Below, piece by piece: positions 45,976 through 54,406 of a stretch of DNA of 64,000 bases; the stretch's first letter is position 1; each line of letters starts with the position of its first letter. Under the pieces are notes generated by a model that searched no databases, had not been told where the DNA came from, and worked only from the letters and a program-made list of their open reading frames with translations. Made by a program: the position numbers and the translations under genes. Source of the DNA: an uncultured Pseudomonadota bacterium (lineage in GTDB: Bacteria > Pseudomonadota > Alphaproteobacteria > Rs-D84). The stretch is taken from contig CACWNX010000001.1 in NCBI GenBank assembly GCA_902762295.1, positions 214,702 to 278,701 on the forward strand, read 5' to 3'.

Positions 45976-46472
45976 TTCCGCCGCCTTACTTTTCGCATAA
46001 CCATTTCGCGTTTTGCCGGTGCCAAATAATCTATAAACAAAATTCCATCCAGATGGTCGGTTTCGTGTTGAACAATTCGCGCCATTATACCCGACATTTC
46101 GGCGGTATTCTGTTTACCATCGGTATTTGTCCATTCAACAACGACACTATCTGGTCGTGTGACATTGGCATAGACCGGCAAATCATCCGGTCCCAATACC
46201 GACAGGCACCCCTCTTCTATCACGACCATATTATCACTGCGCGAAATGATACGCGGGTTTATCATTTTAAAAACCTCGCCCGAATCAGGATTCATCATAA
46301 CCAAGAATCGTTTAGTAATTCCAACCTGGGGTGCGGCCAATCCAACCCCATTTTGTTCGGACATCATTTTTACCATTTCATCCATATTTTGCAAAATATC
46401 GGGTGTAATATCGTCCACCGGGTCACAGTGTTCCCGCAGAATCAAATCACCACAAAGTTTCATTTGCAACAT
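45972..46472 (-). CDS. def: peptide deformylase
   Basis: Deformylase removes the formyl group from new proteins using Fe2+ or Zn2+. The 166-residue enzyme has the three motifs GVGLAAPQVG, EEGCLSVLG and QHETDHLDG, with metal ligands Cys, His and His. AAAGGA precedes the ATG. It starts the def-fmt transcript and diverges from rmuC. Confidence 0.96.
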   Translation of the reverse strand: MLQMKLCGDLILREHCDPVDDITPDILQNMDEMVKMMSEQNGVGLAAPQVGITKRFLVMMNPDSGEVFKMINPRIISRSDNMVVIEEGCLSVLGPDDLPVYANVTRPDSVVVEWTNTDGKQNTAEMSGIMARIVQHETDHLDGILFIDYLAPAKREMVMRKVRRRK

Positions 46473-46515
46473 ACATAAATCCTTTTATAATTAAATGATA
46501 GCAAAGGAATTGGAA

Positions 46516-47394
46516 ATGACAACTTATATTTTAATTGCGATGTGTGCGGTTATAATCATACTTCTGGTGGCATTGTTGATGCGACCAACGACGGTGGACA
46601 TGTCCGCCCTGCGCGAAGACAACGCGCGCCTGCGCGAACGGTTATCGGAACGACTTGGCGCACTATCGCAAAATGCGATTGAACTTAAAAACATCAGTTC
46701 GGATATCGCGAATTTCAAAAACATCTTGATGGGAAACAAACAGGCACGTGGCACATTCGGCGAACGTCAACTGGAAGATTTGGTTTCCGATATTATGCCA
46801 CCCGAAACATACGCGTTTCAGTCGGTTATGGAAACGGGTGTCCGACCTGATTGTATAATCCGCCTGCCGTATCCACCTGGCGATATGATAATTGACAGTA
46901 AATTTCCATTAGAATCGTATTCCCGAATGACCGGTGGTGAAAACCCAGAATTGTATCGTAAACAGTTTGAACTGGACGTCCGCAAACATATAGATGCAAT
47001 TGCCGAAAAATATATTATTCCGGGTAAAACCGCCGAAAGTGCAATGATGTTTATCGCAAGTGAATCCATATTTGAAACACTGCACCGCGAATTTCCGGGC
47101 GCGGTTGAATACGCCGCGCGCAAAAAGGTCTTTATTGTTTCGCCATCAACATTGTGGGCAACATTGAACACGATTCGCGCAGTATTGTCAGACATAAAAA
47201 TCAAACGCGTTGCGGGTCAAATAAAACAGGAATTGGATATGTTGCTGGGCGATCTGAACCGCCTGGCCGACCGCGCGGCCAAGGTTCAAAATCATTTCGC
47301 ATTGGCGCAAACCGATATAGAACAATTACAAACATCGGTAAACAAAATCACCCCCCGCGCCGAAAAATTAAAAGAACTGGATTTTGATAAATAG
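46516..47394 (+). CDS. rmuC: RmuC-family DNA recombination protein
   Basis: RmuC proteins limit inversions at short inverted repeats and have been linked to defence against mobile DNA. The 292-residue protein has an N-terminal membrane helix (residues 1-20) and a coiled coil (about 25-75). The nuclease-like core follows, with GTFGERQLEDLV, PDCIIRLPYPPGDMIIDSKFP-type sequence and the segment SPSTLWATLNTIR. I chose the ATG at 46516, which has AAAGGAA upstream. An ATG 21 bases earlier has no such site. It ends at a strong terminator. Confidence 0.9.
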   Translation: MTTYILIAMCAVIIILLVALLMRPTTVDMSALREDNARLRERLSERLGALSQNAIELKNISSDIANFKNILMGNKQARGTFGERQLEDLVSDIMPPETYAFQSVMETGVRPDCIIRLPYPPGDMIIDSKFPLESYSRMTGGENPELYRKQFELDVRKHIDAIAEKYIIPGKTAESAMMFIASESIFETLHREFPGAVEYAARKKVFIVSPSTLWATLNTIRAVLSDIKIKRVAGQIKQELDMLLGDLNRLADRAAKVQNHFALAQTDIEQLQTSVNKITPRAEKLKELDFDK

Positions 47395-47411
47395 GGGTTA
47401 GTGTTAGTGAT

Positions 47412-47446
47412 AAAAACACGGCCGCAAATGCGACCGTGTTTTTTTA
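47412..47446. terminator. bidirectional intrinsic terminator after rmuC
   Basis: A strong hairpin (about nine to fourteen pairs with one mismatch) surrounds the loop AAAT. A-rich and T-rich flanks make it work in both directions. It serves rmuC and the minus-strand operon that ends at 47450. Confidence 0.85.
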
Positions 47447-47449
47447 AAA

Positions 47450-48043
47450 TCAGAAAGGTTTCAACTTACATCTTTTATCCAGGTCATCCCATATGGCCAT
47501 CGCATTAGTGCGACCAGAACCAAGTTCTTTCCCAAATTCATACACCTCTCTGCACGTTTCGTGATTATGCGCCTCCGGACAAAAAATATAATTTTCATCA
47601 TAATCACTGAACGGCTGTTTTTTTGTGATTGCAGCACATGCCAAACCCGTAAAATCCAACTCTTTATTATGAGGTTCTAAATCCGGCACAAAGTACAAAA
47701 ACTTTATTTCCGCATAGTTACCATTATCATAAGTAACCCCAACAGAAGCATTAGACTTAAAAAATTTAAGTTCTGTAACAGATCCATCATATTCAAAATA
47801 TTTTTCTATAACTTTTCTTGCCAAACCTTCTGTTATAGGAAAATCATAAAAAGTATATTCTATGCAATATGCACGTTTTATGTCCGCATCATCGGATGTA
47901 CACGGATTTATAGGTATGCACCGTTGCGTTTTTTCTACCCATACCAATTTATCTGGATGTTCCAAACATGTTTCTTTTATTCCTGCATTTGCAGCATTTA
48001 TGACCACCAATCCTGCAATTACTAACAATAAAAAATTTTTCAT
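47450..48043 (-). CDS. secreted Cys-rich protein, unknown (197 residues)
   Basis: The protein has a signal peptide (residues 1-20, ending NAANA). The mature part contains about nine cysteines, such as ETCLEH, QRCIPINPC, YCIEY, LACAA, FCPEA, ETCREV and KRCKL, consistent with disulfides in the periplasm or outside. I do not recognise the family. AAAGGAG precedes the ATG at 48043. The longer opening to 48187 runs into the previous gene and is not used. It is third in a tight three-gene operon. Confidence 0.7.
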   Translation of the reverse strand: MKNFLLLVIAGLVVINAANAGIKETCLEHPDKLVWVEKTQRCIPINPCTSDDADIKRAYCIEYTFYDFPITEGLARKVIEKYFEYDGSVTELKFFKSNASVGVTYDNGNYAEIKFLYFVPDLEPHNKELDFTGLACAAITKKQPFSDYDENYIFCPEAHNHETCREVYEFGKELGSGRTNAMAIWDDLDKRCKLKPF

Positions 48044-48062
48044 TTTTTCTCCTTTTAGTTTT

Positions 48063-48461
48063 TTATTTTTTGCATTCATCTGGTAATTCGATACCAAGTT
48101 TTTCAAATTCTCTGCATGACGATTCATTTCTTTCTTCCTGAGTCTGTGTATCCATCGCGACACCACCACCGCCGCTATATCCGCCACCGGATTTGGATTC
48201 TTTTGCTTTCTTTATCTCTTGTGCCAATTTAATATTCCCAACAACACCAACACCCGTTGCAGCAAGGGTCGATATGCCCGCAATCTTGAAGCCGCGTGTA
48301 TTCTTTTCGCACGATTCTAAATCCGCCTTCAACTTATCACGCCGTGATATTAAATCTTGTATCTGCGCATCCAATTGCATATCTATGTAATCAACCGTGC
48401 CCGCATGCACGGAACAAATACAAATTAAACCCGCAAAGATTATAAGTTTATTTCTTATCAT
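48063..48461 (-). CDS. secreted coiled-coil protein B (132 residues)
   Basis: A signal peptide (about residues 1-20, ending SVHAG) is followed by a coiled coil (DYIDMQLDAQIQDLISRRDK). A Cys and a small hydrophobic Ala/Gly segment come next (ISTLAATGVGVVGNIKLA), then a Gly-rich linker and two more cysteines. It resembles the preceding gene in layout: coiled coil, single Cys, Gly/Ala helix, Lys-rich region. The two are therefore probable paralogues. It starts at ATG 48461, overlapping that gene by 14 bases. The function is unknown. Confidence 0.65.
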   Translation of the reverse strand: MIRNKLIIFAGLICICSVHAGTVDYIDMQLDAQIQDLISRRDKLKADLESCEKNTRGFKIAGISTLAATGVGVVGNIKLAQEIKKAKESKSGGGYSGGGGVAMDTQTQEERNESSCREFEKLGIELPDECKK

Positions 48462-48768
48462 CTTTCTTGTCCGTTGTTGTTTCGGTTTTACCAACAGATT
48501 CGTTTTCTTTCTTTAATTTATTCAGTTTTACGCCCTGGACTATTGCCGCCGTACCGGTTGCAACCGTACCCGCCGCACCAATCCATGTCGCGGTTTTCCA
48601 ATTTTTATTCTTGCGACTGCACTCGGATAACTTTATTTCTAATTCGCTGATTTCGCGTTTAAGTGATGCAATTTGCATTTGGCGGGATGTGTCAATCGCC
48701 ATCTCGTCCGCGTGCGCGAACGATAAAGAAAACAATATAAATAAAAACGCCCCCAAATGTTTGCTCAT
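48448..48768 (-). CDS. secreted coiled-coil protein A (106 residues)
   Basis: The protein has a signal peptide (residues 1-20, ending FAHAD) and a coiled coil (MQIASLKREISELEIKLSE) with a single Cys. A Gly/Ala-rich hydrophobic helix (WIGAAGTVATGTAAIVQG) and a Lys/Glu-rich tail ending in DDKK follow. It is a likely paralogue of the next gene. The layout suggests a small periplasmic or membrane-associated oligomer. The ATG lies about 20 bases after the terminator of RNA element B. Function is unknown. Confidence 0.65.
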   Translation of the reverse strand: MSKHLGAFLFILFSLSFAHADEMAIDTSRQMQIASLKREISELEIKLSECSRKNKNWKTATWIGAAGTVATGTAAIVQGVKLNKLKKENESVGKTETTTDKKDDKK

Positions 48769-48782
48769 TTTTTCCCTTTAAG

Positions 48783-48811
48783 AAAAAAACCACTTAATAA
48801 TTAAAGTGGTT
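48783..48811 (-). terminator. intrinsic terminator of RNA element B
   Basis: In minus-strand RNA, AACCACUU (48811-48804) and AAGUGGUU (48795-48788) pair and are followed by a U-run. It lies 15-20 bases before the ATG at 48768, and its 5' arm is also part of an alternative pairing with the hairpin upstream. Confidence 0.8.
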
Positions 48812-48960
48812 GGAGGTTGAAGACTATGTTCTAAGAAAATAGTGGGCTTATTCTATATATTCACCGCCCTCCAACCACACTTTGGTTGGAGGAGTTTTAT
48901 GTCCCCACGGACACTTAGAACCAAGGGTCTTCACACCCCATCGGCGGAACACCCACCGAC
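48783..48960 (-). ncRNA. structured RNA element B (pseudoknotted, with terminator)
   Basis: On the minus strand the element has a 5' hairpin (48953-48958/48942-48947, better in minus RNA because of a U-G pair) and a short GGGU/ACCC hairpin (48935-48938/48925-48928). An outer stem (48914-48921/48828-48835) encloses a UGUCC/GGACA hairpin (48900-48913) and a ten-pair hairpin (48883-48892/48868-48877). Loop bases 48927-48933 can pair with 48818-48824 as a pseudoknot. The terminator is 48783-48811. The block 48883-48892 is repeated exactly at 48807-48816, giving an alternative pairing that would break the terminator. It precedes a three-gene operon. Its layout matches element A. Confidence 0.65.
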
Positions 48961-48966
48961 ACAGGC

Positions 48967-48972
48967 ATTGTA
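48967..48972 (-). promoter_or_regulatory. candidate -10 box for RNA element B
   Basis: TACAAT on the minus strand lies just upstream of the element and would start transcription near 48960, at the base of the first hairpin. The -35 region is A/T-rich without a clear hexamer, so support is modest. Confidence 0.4.
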
Positions 48973-49057
48973 TCATAAATACACAAAATTAAAAACAAAA
49001 AAATACGGATGTATGCGCATCCGTTTTTTACTAACCACTGACACTAGCCACTAACCA

Positions 49058-49654
49058 CTATCTTGGCAGACCGGTTTTTGGGTTTATCCATATCTGTTGG
49101 GCGGCGATTTCCATCATTGGCATATCAGATTTGCTATCCGAATAGGCACGAACCACATGTGGAATACATTTATGAGTTTTCGCCCATTCATCCATCGCAC
49201 AAACCTTATTTTTTCCATGACACAGAAATTTATATTTCCACGGTTTGTCTTTATACATTTTTGAACAAATAACCGCATCAAAATCTATATCATCAACCAA
49301 TTTTGGAATTAAATAGTCTGGCGATGCAGAAATTAATATAACTTTATTCCCCGCCGCGCGTTCATCGGCAACCTTGTCCGTTGCCCAACCGAATCGATTT
49401 CTTTTATGTTCGCGTACAAAATCATGTGCAAATCGCCGAACCATATTTGGTGTAATAAACCGACGAATATTTTCACGCCACCAAATACCACGCGGATTAA
49501 ACAGCCGTACAACCCCAGATAAACCAATCAAGGGCAAAAACAACCACGGTCGCAAACTGTGCCGGAAACAATACCGCCCAAACGCAAAATTCGAATCGGG
49601 CCACGATAATGTGCCATCAAAATCAAACAGTACAACATCAACCGGTTTTAACAT
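49058..49654 (-). CDS. HAD-superfamily phosphatase (subfamily IB-like)
   Basis: The 198-residue protein has HAD motif I DFDGTLS, motif II SASPDY, a Lys in the KDKPWKYK region and motif IV SDSKSDMPMM. A helical cap with LRPWLFLPLIGLSG lies between. Such enzymes remove phosphate from small molecules, for example phosphoserine or sugar phosphates. The substrate is unknown. I chose the ATG at 49654 because AAAGG lies six bases before it. The next upstream ATG overlaps that site. It diverges from thyA. Confidence 0.8.
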   Translation of the reverse strand: MLKPVDVVLFDFDGTLSWPDSNFAFGRYCFRHSLRPWLFLPLIGLSGVVRLFNPRGIWWRENIRRFITPNMVRRFAHDFVREHKRNRFGWATDKVADERAAGNKVILISASPDYLIPKLVDDIDFDAVICSKMYKDKPWKYKFLCHGKNKVCAMDEWAKTHKCIPHVVRAYSDSKSDMPMMEIAAQQIWINPKTGLPR

Positions 49655-49773
49655 TTTCATCCTTTTGGTTTGAATTATAACACATATAATGATATTTTCA
49701 ACGCTGCCTAAATTACGCTTGACTTTGATTGTTTTGCACAATAGGATTTTATTGTCAATAAAAAGGAAGAAAA

Positions 49774-50763
49774 ATGAAATCGTATTTAGATATATGCAAT
49801 AATATCTTGGAACATGGAACTGTTTCTGAAAATCGTACCGGAATCCGCACAATTCGCAATCCATCCGGTGAAACATTTATTCATGATATGGATATGGGTT
49901 TTCCACTGATTACGACCAAGAAAATGGGACTGAAAAATATTGCAACCGAATTAGAATTCTTTATCAAGGGCATAACCGATAAGAAATGGTTAACAGACCG
50001 TAAATGCAATATCTGGAACGAATGGGCCAGCGCACCAAAGTGGCAACCGGTTTATGAAACCGCAATGCAAGATTTTATAAAATCATTTAACCGCAAACCA
50101 AGTAATGCCGAATCAACCGCAATCAGAAACGATATCATAAACAACGAACGCGACTTGGGACCGGTATATGGATTTCAATGGCGACACTTTGGGGGCGAAT
50201 ACCAATTTGATCCAAAACGCATAGATAAAAACCCGACTGATAATTTTAATCATGAAAAACCCGGATTTGACCAAGTTGCCGATGTATTGCGCGTTTTGAA
50301 AAAATCCCCGGTGGAACGCGCCATTGATTCAAAAAGTCGCCGCATGGTGGTATCTGCATGGAACCCGGTTGATGAACCCAAGATGGCGTTACCCCCATGT
50401 CATTTTGTGTATAATTTATTGGTTGATGGCGACCGGTTAAACCTTATATGGACACAACGTTCATGCGATATGTTCCTTGGGGTTCCGTATAATATCGCAT
50501 CGTATGCATTATTGCTTATGTTATTTGCAAAAGAAGCAAATTTGAAACCCGGTATATTAAAGGGTGAATTGCACGATGCGCATATTTATGAAAATCATAT
50601 ACCGCAAATGCGCGAACAAATACAACGCACACCATATAAATTACCAACCGTTGAAATTCCAGATGAAAATTGGAATGGCATGTTGCACTGGGATTCTGCG
50701 AACGGATTTAAATTACAAAACTATAAATGTCATGAAAAATTGCGTGGTGATGTCGCGCGTTAA
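49774..50763 (+). CDS. thyA: thymidylate synthase
   Basis: ThyA methylates dUMP to dTMP with methylene-tetrahydrofolate. The 329-residue protein has ENRTGIRT, the active-site Cys in MALPPCHFVYN, and the folate/dUMP block RSCDMFLGVPYNIASYALLL. It is about 65 residues longer than E. coli ThyA, owing to an insertion around residues 85-150. AAAGGAAGAAA precedes the ATG. It stands alone and ends at a strong terminator shared with the RND gene. Confidence 0.95.
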   Translation: MKSYLDICNNILEHGTVSENRTGIRTIRNPSGETFIHDMDMGFPLITTKKMGLKNIATELEFFIKGITDKKWLTDRKCNIWNEWASAPKWQPVYETAMQDFIKSFNRKPSNAESTAIRNDIINNERDLGPVYGFQWRHFGGEYQFDPKRIDKNPTDNFNHEKPGFDQVADVLRVLKKSPVERAIDSKSRRMVVSAWNPVDEPKMALPPCHFVYNLLVDGDRLNLIWTQRSCDMFLGVPYNIASYALLLMLFAKEANLKPGILKGELHDAHIYENHIPQMREQIQRTPYKLPTVEIPDENWNGMLHWDSANGFKLQNYKCHEKLRGDVAR

Positions 50764-50791
50764 AAAATGGGGCAAATGCCCCATTTTTATT
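50764..50791. terminator. bidirectional terminator between thyA and RND gene
   Basis: A ten-base perfect inverted repeat (50764-50773 with 50778-50787) around AAAT has A-rich and T-rich flanks. It serves thyA and the convergent efflux operon. Confidence 0.88.
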
Positions 50792-53700
50792 TTTTAGCCT
50801 TTAATCTTTGGCGTAATCTTTCCATCGCAAAGAACAATGCCGGTGTCAAAACAAATGTCCATATCAATGATGCCAGCATTCCACCAATCATAACCGCCGC
50901 CATTGCACGTTTCATACCATCTGCACTCCACAACTGTGGCAACATACCTGTCATAACTGCAATAGATGTCATTAACACCATATTTTTTTTATCGTTCAAT
51001 TCTGTCCAAAGTGCCACTTTTGCGTTTTGACCACGACTGATGCGATTGACCGTCGGCTCTAACACCAAAATATTATTATTCACAACCAATCCAACCAACA
51101 TAACAAACGCCAACATCGCACCAACATTTGTTGATGCCCCCGACAGAAACAATAATATAAACACACCCGCGAAACTGGTAATAATAGATGTTGCAATCGT
51201 GAAAGGATGAATCAAAGAATTCAAAATTGCGGCCAGCAACATAAATGTCAAAATCGTTGCCAACATAAACGCCATTCCAATTTCGGATGTCGTTTCCGAT
51301 TGAATTTCCGCCATCCCGCCAAAACCATATCCATACCCCGTTTTCCATTCCATTTTGTCCAATGCACTTACTATTTTCGCCTGAACGGGACCACTGGTTG
51401 ATTTGCCAATATTGATATCTATTTCGGTCACACGATTCTTGTCCAAACGGCGAATATCGGATGTTCCGGTTTCATACTTGATATCACCTAACTCTGACAA
51501 TGCGACCATACCTTTTTGGGAATTCAGCAACACATTATCAAACAACGCGATATCTTTAAATGGGCGTGCAAATTCCAATACTATAGGGTATTCTTCGCCA
51601 TGTTCTTTGTATTTATACGAATCGTTTCCATACAGCGCCGTTCGCAGCGCACCGCCCGCATACGAATTTTTTATTCCCCAGAAATCCATTTTATTTGCAT
51701 CTGGAATAAATTTAATTTCTGTTCCTGGAGTTTGTTGCGCCAACACCGCCGTTTGCACTTCTTCTATGTTGTTAATCGCATCTAATGCCTGTGCCGCATA
51801 TTTATTACGCAACGCATCATCTTCGCCGTATATATTAAGGACTATATCCGCCGAAATCGCCGAAGACACGCCCTCGCCTGCACGAATTTGAATTTCTGCA
51901 TCTGGAATCACACTAAGTTTCGGCAACATCTGACGGGCAATTTCTTTATCACTATGACGGCGATGATTTTTATCAACCAACTTTACCTTTACCGATATAT
52001 TTTGCAGACCACGTTCACCAATTTTCACCGATGTAGATTTTACATCCGAAAAATCATGCAAAGTATTTTCTATCTTGGTTGCGATATCTTTTGATTTTTC
52101 ATATGTCGCCCCCATTGGCGCACGCGCAGTAATATTTATTTCGTTCGCATCGGTGGATGGACTGAATTCATTTCCGGTGAAACGCATCAACATTGCCGAT
52201 GCAAATAATGCCAACACTGCAAACAAAATCACGCGTCCCGAATGTTTATATTGGTATGCAAACCATTTTTGCATATTTGTTTGTTTTTTAGATGAATTTG
52301 CAACTGTTTTTTTCTGTTTAACCAATCGCAAAATCTTTGCAATCATCATTGGTGCCAATGTAAACGAAAACAACAATGACAACAATGTCAGATATACAAC
52401 CGTCATACCGAACTGAGACATAAATTTACCGGCAATTCCACCCATAAATGCCAACGGCAAAAACACCACAACATTTGTTCCAACACCCGCCAGAACCGAC
52501 ACAGCAACTTTTTTTGTTCCATCAATCGCGGCATCTTCTGCAGATTTTCCTTTATTCATTTCTTGTAATGCAGATTCAATTAAAATAATTGCATTTGATA
52601 CCAATGTCCCCAATGCCGACGAATACGCCAACAGTGTCATCGCATTTATCGTAAATCCACTGGCATTAACAAAGAATAATCCCGAAATCAATGATGCCGG
52701 AATAACAACACCGGCGATAATTGTTGAACGCCAATTACCGGTAAATGCCAACAACACCAGAATCGTAAATATAACCCCAAGTATAATTCCACGTATTGTT
52801 CCAGTTGTTTCATTTGATACAACAATAGATGAATCTGACACTATTTCCATTGTTGCATCGGGGAAATGCGATTTTAAATCTGCATTAAAATCAGCCATTT
52901 TTTTATTCAATTCTCGCGATATTTTAATTGCATTTCCATCAGAAGCCTTTACCACAGATGCAATAACGACACTTTCACCATTAAACCGTGCACCGGTTTC
53001 AATATCGCGTGCAGAATCGGTCACTGTTGCAACATCAGAAACTTTAAACTTTTGCCCTTCGGCGGTTGTAATATGCAAATTTTTAATTGCATCAACCGAT
53101 TCGAATTCGCCGATAAAACGAACATTTGATGAATCTGAACCGATTTCTATTTTTCCCCCGGGCACATTCAAATTATTCGCGCCGAACGCGGCAACAACAT
53201 CCATAATCGTCACGCCGTGTGCCGCCATAGGTTCGGGATTCAGCGCGACACGAATCGCACGCTTTTCCCCACCAAAAACCGATACACTGGCAACACCATT
53301 TATTCCGGTTAATTTATTCGCCAACACATTTTCGGTATATTCACGCAAATCACGCAGATTTGAACCATGAAGCGCGATATCAACAACCGATGTCTGCAAT
53401 GGATTCAGTTTTTCAATAACCGGTTGACGCAAATCGGTTGGAAATTCAGATGCCAAGGCATCTATTTTTGATTTAACTTCGCTGGCTTTATCATTAACAT
53501 TCACCCCAAGGTTAAATTCCGCCATTACATAGCCACCATTTTCAAATGCCTGGGATGTCAGTTTTTTTAACTCTGGCACTTGGGATATTGCGTCCTCGGC
53601 CTTTTTAATAACCTGGGATTCAATTTCGGCGGGTGCCGCACCCGGATAGACAAATGTTGCCGTCACCATCGGAAAATCTAATGCCGGCGTACGTTCTATA

Positions 53701-53792
53701 TTCATTTTTGGAAACGAAACCAGTCCCAAAACCACAAACAACAAAACAAACATAACGGTTGTGACCGGACGACGAACAAAAAACTTTAACAT
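50787..53792 (-). CDS. RND-family efflux permease (AcrB-like)
   Basis: The 1001-residue permease has the usual twelve-helix plan with two large periplasmic loops. It starts MLKFFVRRPVTTVM, has VFLPLAFMGGIAGKF after TM4-5 and a helix 10-11 block FVMLVGLVVNNN. TM4 reads GTLVSNAIILIES, where proton-driven relatives have Asp in VDD or VDN, so the main proton-relay acid is replaced by Ser. TM10 has Asn in place of Lys. It lies 16 bases after the adaptor gene and closes the marR-tolC-adaptor-RND operon. Confidence 0.9.
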   Translation of the reverse strand: MLKFFVRRPVTTVMFVLLFVVLGLVSFPKMNIERTPALDFPMVTATFVYPGAAPAEIESQVIKKAEDAISQVPELKKLTSQAFENGGYVMAEFNLGVNVNDKASEVKSKIDALASEFPTDLRQPVIEKLNPLQTSVVDIALHGSNLRDLREYTENVLANKLTGINGVASVSVFGGEKRAIRVALNPEPMAAHGVTIMDVVAAFGANNLNVPGGKIEIGSDSSNVRFIGEFESVDAIKNLHITTAEGQKFKVSDVATVTDSARDIETGARFNGESVVIASVVKASDGNAIKISRELNKKMADFNADLKSHFPDATMEIVSDSSIVVSNETTGTIRGIILGVIFTILVLLAFTGNWRSTIIAGVVIPASLISGLFFVNASGFTINAMTLLAYSSALGTLVSNAIILIESALQEMNKGKSAEDAAIDGTKKVAVSVLAGVGTNVVVFLPLAFMGGIAGKFMSQFGMTVVYLTLLSLLFSFTLAPMMIAKILRLVKQKKTVANSSKKQTNMQKWFAYQYKHSGRVILFAVLALFASAMLMRFTGNEFSPSTDANEINITARAPMGATYEKSKDIATKIENTLHDFSDVKSTSVKIGERGLQNISVKVKLVDKNHRRHSDKEIARQMLPKLSVIPDAEIQIRAGEGVSSAISADIVLNIYGEDDALRNKYAAQALDAINNIEEVQTAVLAQQTPGTEIKFIPDANKMDFWGIKNSYAGGALRTALYGNDSYKYKEHGEEYPIVLEFARPFKDIALFDNVLLNSQKGMVALSELGDIKYETGTSDIRRLDKNRVTEIDINIGKSTSGPVQAKIVSALDKMEWKTGYGYGFGGMAEIQSETTSEIGMAFMLATILTFMLLAAILNSLIHPFTIATSIITSFAGVFILLFLSGASTNVGAMLAFVMLVGLVVNNNILVLEPTVNRISRGQNAKVALWTELNDKKNMVLMTSIAVMTGMLPQLWSADGMKRAMAAVMIGGMLASLIWTFVLTPALFFAMERLRQRLKAKK

Positions 53793-53808
53793 TTTACTAT
53801 CCTTACCT

Positions 53809-54405
53809 TTATTTAATATTTATTTTCTGACCATCGGTGACATGACTTACTATAACCTTGTCACCATCTTTAATTCCGTCTGATATGCATGCCATATCTG
53901 AATCTGTCGCCGAAACTATCACTTTTTGCGCACGTGCAATCCCCGAATCAGCAACGAAAACAAGACTATCGTGCACCGCATACGCCGGAACAAAATAACA
54001 ATTTAAATCAATTTCTGCATTGTTTATTCCATCGGAAACACCACGCGTTTTTACGACATACATACCCGAATCTAAATCCAGTGATGATGACACATATGTT
54101 ATTGCGCCATCGCCAATTTTCTGACCGACGCGCAATTTTGCCCGGCGCGCACCCGAGACATATGCACGATTATTCTGAACCGAAATCGGAATACCAATTG
54201 TACCACTTTGTTTCTTTACAGTCACATATTCAACCAGCGTCCCGTTTCTACTTTCATCACGCATTGGATTAAAAACATCCATACGCGATTCAAGTGCGAC
54301 CATAACAAAACGAAAAACAAACCAAATCACCAATACAGCCAAAACCGCCGTATAGATAATTTTTTTTACTTTTTTATCATCAAATTTTTTACCAAAAACA
54401 TTCAT
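53809..54405 (-). CDS. very short periplasmic adaptor (membrane-fusion) protein
   Basis: The 198-residue protein has one N-terminal membrane helix (about 15-40) and a C-terminal half like the adaptor membrane-proximal domain: CYFVPAYAVHDSLVFVADSG, then DGIKDGDKVIVSHVTDG. Typical adaptors are 350-400 residues. The alpha-helical hairpin and most of the lipoyl domain are missing. It lies between tolC and the RND gene. I used the ATG at 54405. An in-frame GTG at 54414 overlaps the tolC stop. Confidence 0.72.
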   Translation of the reverse strand: MNVFGKKFDDKKVKKIIYTAVLAVLVIWFVFRFVMVALESRMDVFNPMRDESRNGTLVEYVTVKKQSGTIGIPISVQNNRAYVSGARRAKLRVGQKIGDGAITYVSSSLDLDSGMYVVKTRGVSDGINNAEIDLNCYFVPAYAVHDSLVFVADSGIARAQKVIVSATDSDMACISDGIKDGDKVIVSHVTDGQKINIK

Positions 54406-54406
54406 A

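Noticed and set aside
48783-48972. 6S RNA on the plus strand
   Set aside because: The stretch GAACCAAGGGT and nearby GGCGG resemble 6S RNA 3' strands. However, the U-run terminator, the candidate -10 box and a U-G pair in the 5' hairpin all favour minus-strand transcription, and the 6S rod shape is not recovered.
48842-49054. A 70-codon plus-strand open frame across RNA element B
   Set aside because: It lacks a ribosome site and is made of inverted-repeat arms. The RNA structure explains the sequence better.
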